From: CAZOZP01 sp964584325
Lineage (GTDB): Bacteria; Bacteroidota; Ignavibacteria; Ignavibacteriales; Melioribacteraceae
NCBI GenBank assembly: GCA_964584325.1
Contig: CAZOZP010000066.1
Coordinates: 1 to 17,863, forward strand
Direction of reading: 5' to 3'
DNA: 17,863 nucleotides
Shown here piece after piece: positions 15,181-17,863 of this stretch; positions within the stretch are counted from its first letter, which is position 1; each line of letters opens with the position of its first letter. The notes under the pieces are model-generated. The model did no database searches. It saw only the letters and a program-made list of their open reading frames with translations, and was not told the origin of the DNA. The position numbers and the translations under genes are program-made.

Positions 15181-15933
15181 TCAGGAGGCGATATCTGTTT
15201 TTATCCATTCATAGCCTTTGTCTTCAAGTTCAAGTGCAAGCGATTTATCGCCCGACCTGATAATTTTTCCTTTATACAGAACGTGCACGAAATCCGGCTG
15301 TATATAATTCAGCAGTCTTTGGTAATGGGTAACAAGAAGAACTGCATTTTTTTCGTTTCTGAAATTATTGACGCCTTCCGAAACTATTTTCAATGCGTCA
15401 ATATCCAATCCTGAATCAGTTTCATCTAGGAGAGCCAGTTTAGGATCAAGCATAGACAACTGGAATATTTCGTTGCGTTTTTTCTCTCCGCCCGAAAATC
15501 CGGCATTAACAGCTCTGCTTAGCCAGGATTGGTCAATGTCAAGTTTCTTCATTTTTTCGCGTGCAAGTTCAAGAAATTCTTTAGCTCCGATTTCTTCTTC
15601 GCCTCTGTATTTTCTTATTTCATTCAATGAAGTACGAAGAAATACCGCATTGCTTATACCGGGAATTTCAACCGGGTACTGAAATGCCAGAAACATTCCT
15701 TCTCTTGCTCTATCCTCAGGTGCCATTTCACTGATATCTTTTCCTTCAAAAAAAACTTCTCCGGCAGTTACCTCGTAACTTTCGTGTCCGGCAAGTACAT
15801 TAGCAAGCGTACTTTTACCGGAACCGTTAGGTCCCATAATGGCGTGTACTTCTCCCGGCTTTATTTCAAGGTTTATACCCTTAAGAATTTCATTTCCTTC
15901 AACATTAGCGTGCAGATTTTTAATAGATAACAT
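15181..15933 (-). CDS. sufC: Fe-S cluster assembly ATPase SufC
   Basis: The 250-residue ABC-type ATPase drives conformational change in the SufBCD scaffold rather than transport. It has Walker A GPNGSGKST (34-42), the Q-loop AFQYPVEIPGIS (83-94), the SufC-characteristic signature FSGGEKKRNEI (146-156), Walker B LALLDETDSGLDIDAL (166-181) and the switch His in LLVTHYQRLL (H203). The SGGEKKRNE and ETDSGLD motifs separate SufC from ordinary transporter ATPases. The gene lies 14 bases after sufB. Confidence 0.97.
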   Translation of the reverse strand: MLSIKNLHANVEGNEILKGINLEIKPGEVHAIMGPNGSGKSTLANVLAGHESYEVTAGEVFFEGKDISEMAPEDRAREGMFLAFQYPVEIPGISNAVFLRTSLNEIRKYRGEEEIGAKEFLELAREKMKKLDIDQSWLSRAVNAGFSGGEKKRNEIFQLSMLDPKLALLDETDSGLDIDALKIVSEGVNNFRNEKNAVLLVTHYQRLLNYIQPDFVHVLYKGKIIRSGDKSLALELEDKGYEWIKTDIAS

Positions 15934-15947
15934 ATAATTCCCCGTAT

Positions 15948-17393
15948 TTATCCGACACTTCCTTCGAGGCTGATTGCCAGAAGTTTCTGGGCTTCAACCG
16001 CAAATTCCATCGGTAGTTTGTTTAATACTTCTTTACAGAAACCGTTTACAATCATATTCACCGCGTCTTCAGTACTTATTCCTCTTTGGTTAAGATAAAA
16101 TATTTGGTCTTCACCTACTTTTGAAGTTGATGCTTCGTGTTCAACTATTGCAGTATCATTATTTACCTCAATATAAGGGAATGTATGAGCGCCGCATTTA
16201 TCTCCGATCAGCATAGAATCGCACTGAGAGAAATTTCTTGAATTTGATGCGCCGGGCCCAACCTTTACTAATCCCCGGTAGGAGTTATTGCTTTTCCCCA
16301 CTGATATTCCTTTAGATACAATAGTAGAGGAAGTATTCTTTCCTAAATGAATCATTTTTGTGCCTGTATCGGCCTGCTGGAAATTATTGGTAACTGCAAC
16401 AGAGTAAAACTCGGCAACTGAATTATCTCCGATCATAACGCAGCTCGGATATTTCCAGGTAATTGCAGAACCCGTTTCCACCTGAGTCCAGGAGATTTTG
16501 GAATTTCTTCCTTTGCAAATACCTCTTTTGGTAACAAAATTATAAATTCCGCCTTTTCCGTCTTTATCGCCCGGATACCAGTTCTGTACCGTAGAATATT
16601 TAATTTCGGCATTATCGAAAACAACCAGTTCAACAACTGCGGCATGAAGCTGATTTTCATCTCTCATTGGTGCCGTACAGCCTTCAAGGTAGCTCACATA
16701 ACTGTGGTCTTCGGCAATTATCAAAGTCCTCTCGAACTGACCGGTTTCCTGTGCATTAATTCGGAAATAAGTGCTGAGTTCCATCGGACATCTGACACCT
16801 TTCGGAATAAAAACAAACGAACCGTCCGTAAACACAGCGGAATTAAGCGCGGCATAGAAATTATCCGTGTAGGGAACAACAGAACCAAGGTATTTCTTTA
16901 CCAATTCAGGATGATCTTTTACGGCTTCAGAAATCGGACAAAAAATAACTCCTTTTTCGTGAAGTGTTTCTCTGAAAGTAGTGGCAACCGAAACGCTGTC
17001 GAATACCGCATCTACCGCAACACCTGCAAGGCGTTTTTGTTCTTCAAGAGGAATTCCGAGTTTTTCAAAAGTTTTTATAAGCTCGGGATCTGCTTCTTCC
17101 AGACTGTTTAACTTCGGCATTTTCTTGGGGGCGGAAAAATAACTAATATCCTGAAAATCAATTTCCGGATAACTTACATTAGGCCATTTTGGCTCTTTAA
17201 GAGTTAACCAATGCCTGAATGCTTTAAGTCTCCATTCGAGCATCCATTCCGGTTCCTGCTTCCGGGATGAAATAAGCCGGATAGTATCTTCGCTTAAACC
17301 CTTTGGCGCAGTATCAGAATCGACATTGCTTACGAAGCCCCATTTGTATTCAGACCCTGTAAGGTCTTCAATTAGTTTTACTTCATCGCTCAT
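15948..17393 (-). CDS. sufB: Fe-S cluster assembly scaffold SufB
   Basis: The 481-residue protein is the main scaffold on which the nascent cluster is built. It has the family N-terminus (EYKWGFVSNVDSDTAPKGLS), EPEWMLEWRLKAFRHW (47-62), IPKGVRCPMELSTYFRIN (196-213), LEGCTAPMRDENQLHAAVVELV, the beta-helix segment YSTVQNWYPGDKDGKGGIYNFVTKRG, and a conserved cysteine-containing block SQCDSMLIGDKCGAHTFPYIE (C391, C400) followed by HEASTSKVGEDQIFYL. It is the first gene of the operon. The ATG at 17393 lies about 30 bases downstream of a good promoter and has only a weak GAGA ribosome site. Near-canonical length and no missing blocks. Confidence 0.97.
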   Translation of the reverse strand: MSDEVKLIEDLTGSEYKWGFVSNVDSDTAPKGLSEDTIRLISSRKQEPEWMLEWRLKAFRHWLTLKEPKWPNVSYPEIDFQDISYFSAPKKMPKLNSLEEADPELIKTFEKLGIPLEEQKRLAGVAVDAVFDSVSVATTFRETLHEKGVIFCPISEAVKDHPELVKKYLGSVVPYTDNFYAALNSAVFTDGSFVFIPKGVRCPMELSTYFRINAQETGQFERTLIIAEDHSYVSYLEGCTAPMRDENQLHAAVVELVVFDNAEIKYSTVQNWYPGDKDGKGGIYNFVTKRGICKGRNSKISWTQVETGSAITWKYPSCVMIGDNSVAEFYSVAVTNNFQQADTGTKMIHLGKNTSSTIVSKGISVGKSNNSYRGLVKVGPGASNSRNFSQCDSMLIGDKCGAHTFPYIEVNNDTAIVEHEASTSKVGEDQIFYLNQRGISTEDAVNMIVNGFCKEVLNKLPMEFAVEAQKLLAISLEGSVG

Positions 17394-17431
17394 ATAATCT
17401 CAAAAAAAAAGATATGTTATATTATTTACTG

Positions 17432-17462
17432 CAAAACTAATCAATCTTGACTTTTTTGTCAA
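17432..17462 (-). promoter_or_regulatory. Promoter of the suf operon
   Basis: On the minus strand TTGACA (17462 to 17457) and TAGTTTTG (17439 to 17432) are separated by 17 bases. The first is a perfect -35 box. The second fits the Bacteroidota -7 consensus TAnnTTTG exactly. Transcription would begin about 30 bases before the sufB ATG. The -35 box lies inside a perfect palindrome. Confidence 0.6.
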
Positions 17463-17466
17463 GATT
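17443..17466. promoter_or_regulatory. Palindrome over the suf -35 box, candidate operator
   Basis: The arms AATCTTGAC and GTCAAGATT are perfect inverted repeats of nine bases around a T6 spacer. Because the arm nearest the palindrome centre contains the -35 hexamer, a bound dimer would block RNA polymerase. The Rrf2 protein encoded at the end of the operon is the obvious candidate binder, by inference. It could also be a simple hairpin ending a transcript from the right. Confidence 0.5.
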
Positions 17467-17803
17467 AAAAGAAGAAAAATAGCGGATGATGCGTGAAGCG
17501 TAACGCGTGACAAGTAACAGAGTTGGGGGAGTTTAAGATATTTACCCCCAAGGCACGAAGGAGAAATCTTAAAGCATTTCAGGCTTCTCGATCCCGGAGG
17601 GATCAAATATGCATAGCTCTCGATGCAATCGGGGGAAAGCGGGATAAGAAAAAGCTGCAGAGCAGCGAAATGTTGATAGAAAAACACACCCACGCAAACA
17701 CAAATCAGCGACCTAAGTCCGGCATCTTAGTAACAATTGAAAATTTAATCTAATAAATCATTATAATCAAAAAAATCATACAAATCACAGTTCAGACAAC
17801 AAA
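17467..17803. other. Non-coding region with hairpins and likely interspersed-repeat remnants
   Basis: No credible gene is present; frames here lack a start, codon bias and family matches. Two hairpins stand out: TTGGGGG (17523-17529) with CCCCCAA (17545-17551) around a 15-base loop, and GATCCC (17590-17595) with GGGATC (17599-17604) around GGA. The string around 17552-17615 (CACGAAGGAGAAATC..., CCCGGAGGGATCAAATATG...) has the look of short repeats scattered between genes in this group of bacteria. A GCGTGAAGCGTAACGCGTGAC motif at about 17491-17511 is an imperfect internal repeat of GCGTxA. Confidence 0.5.
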
Positions 17804-17863
17804 TGGCTGGAGGTTGAAACGAAGTGGACGGAGGTTGAAGCCAAGTGGACGGAGGTTGAAGCC
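17804..17863. repeat. 21-bp tandem direct repeat, running off the window
   Basis: Three consecutive units are visible: 17804-17824, 17825-17845 and 17846-17863 (the last cut by the window edge). The second unit begins TGGACGGAGGTTGAAG; the first differs at a few bases (TGGCTGGAGGTTGAAA). The 21-base period keeps a reading frame open (WTEVEAK per unit) but no start codon or gene context supports translation. It is most likely an intergenic variable-number tandem repeat. Confidence 0.85.

Noticed and set aside
16644..17111. 155-aa plus-strand open frame
   Set aside because: It is antisense to sufB, a very well conserved gene; composition (Phe/Arg/Asn-rich) is that of a shadow frame.
17400..17693. 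97-aa minus-strand open frame upstream of sufB
   Set aside because: It spans the suf promoter, palindrome and both hairpins, has no recognisable domain, and its codons follow intergenic repeats.
17523..17753. 76-aa plus-strand open frame
   Set aside because: It starts with TTG inside a hairpin stem, is Lys/Arg-rich from repeat-like DNA and has no ribosome site.
17804..17863. CRISPR array
   Set aside because: The units are directly adjacent with no spacers, are only 21 bases long, and no cas genes are nearby.

Overview
The window looks like a chromosomal segment from the Bacteroidota/Ignavibacteriota side of the tree. The best marker is a secreted protein (8017-9759, minus) that ends in a type IX secretion (Por) C-terminal sorting domain with the YPNPFNPSTT signature, which is very common in Ignavibacteria-like genomes. 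The low-to-medium GC and a TAnnTTTG-type promoter box ahead of the suf operon fit this. Species cannot be named from the sequence alone.

Layout. (1) Bases 1-2668, plus strand: the end of a surface-polymer or small-molecule modification operon, with a 5'-truncated unknown gene, a NodU/CmcH/TobZ-type carbamoyltransferase, an SxtJ-like membrane protein and a 52-residue DUF5989-type membrane protein. (2) Bases 2691-7729, minus strand: a tight five-gene operon and the most unusual part of the window. In transcription order it holds a 161-aa orphan protein, an 82-aa aromatic-rich cysteine-free peptide with a strong Shine-Dalgarno (SD) site, a GC-rich hairpin, a class I isoprenoid-synthase-like protein, a 799-aa fusion of a class II terpene-cyclase-like domain (intact DADD acid motif) to a radical SAM/SPASM peptide-maturase-like domain, and a class I SAM methyltransferase. 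Operons 1 and 2 converge on one perfect hairpin (2696-2722). (3) Bases 7730-8016: AT-rich intergenic DNA with an intrinsic terminator for the next gene. (4) Bases 8017-9759, minus: the T9SS cargo protein. (5) Bases 9878-11719, minus: a CHASE-domain membrane histidine kinase. (6) Bases 11833-17393, minus: a complete SUF iron-sulfur cluster operon, sufB-sufC-sufD-sufS-sufT-like-rrf2. (7) Bases 17394-17863: non-coding DNA with the suf promoter and palindrome, two hairpins that look like interspersed-repeat debris, and a 21-bp tandem repeat running off the right edge.

How the genes may work together. The SUF operon is ordinary: SufBCD scaffold and ATPase, SufS sulfur donor, SufT-type maturation factor and a cysteine-bearing Rrf2 regulator, probably autoregulatory at a palindrome over the sufB -35 box. 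The 2691-7729 operon joins terpene enzymology (class I prenyl-diphosphate chemistry and class II cyclisation) with radical-SAM peptide modification, next to a small Trp/Tyr-rich gene product. The working hypothesis is a ribosomally made peptide that is cross-linked and/or prenylated and whose isoprenoid may then be cyclised and methylated. I do not recall a described system with this gene set. The assignments of individual domains are seen in the sequence; the joint pathway is inference.
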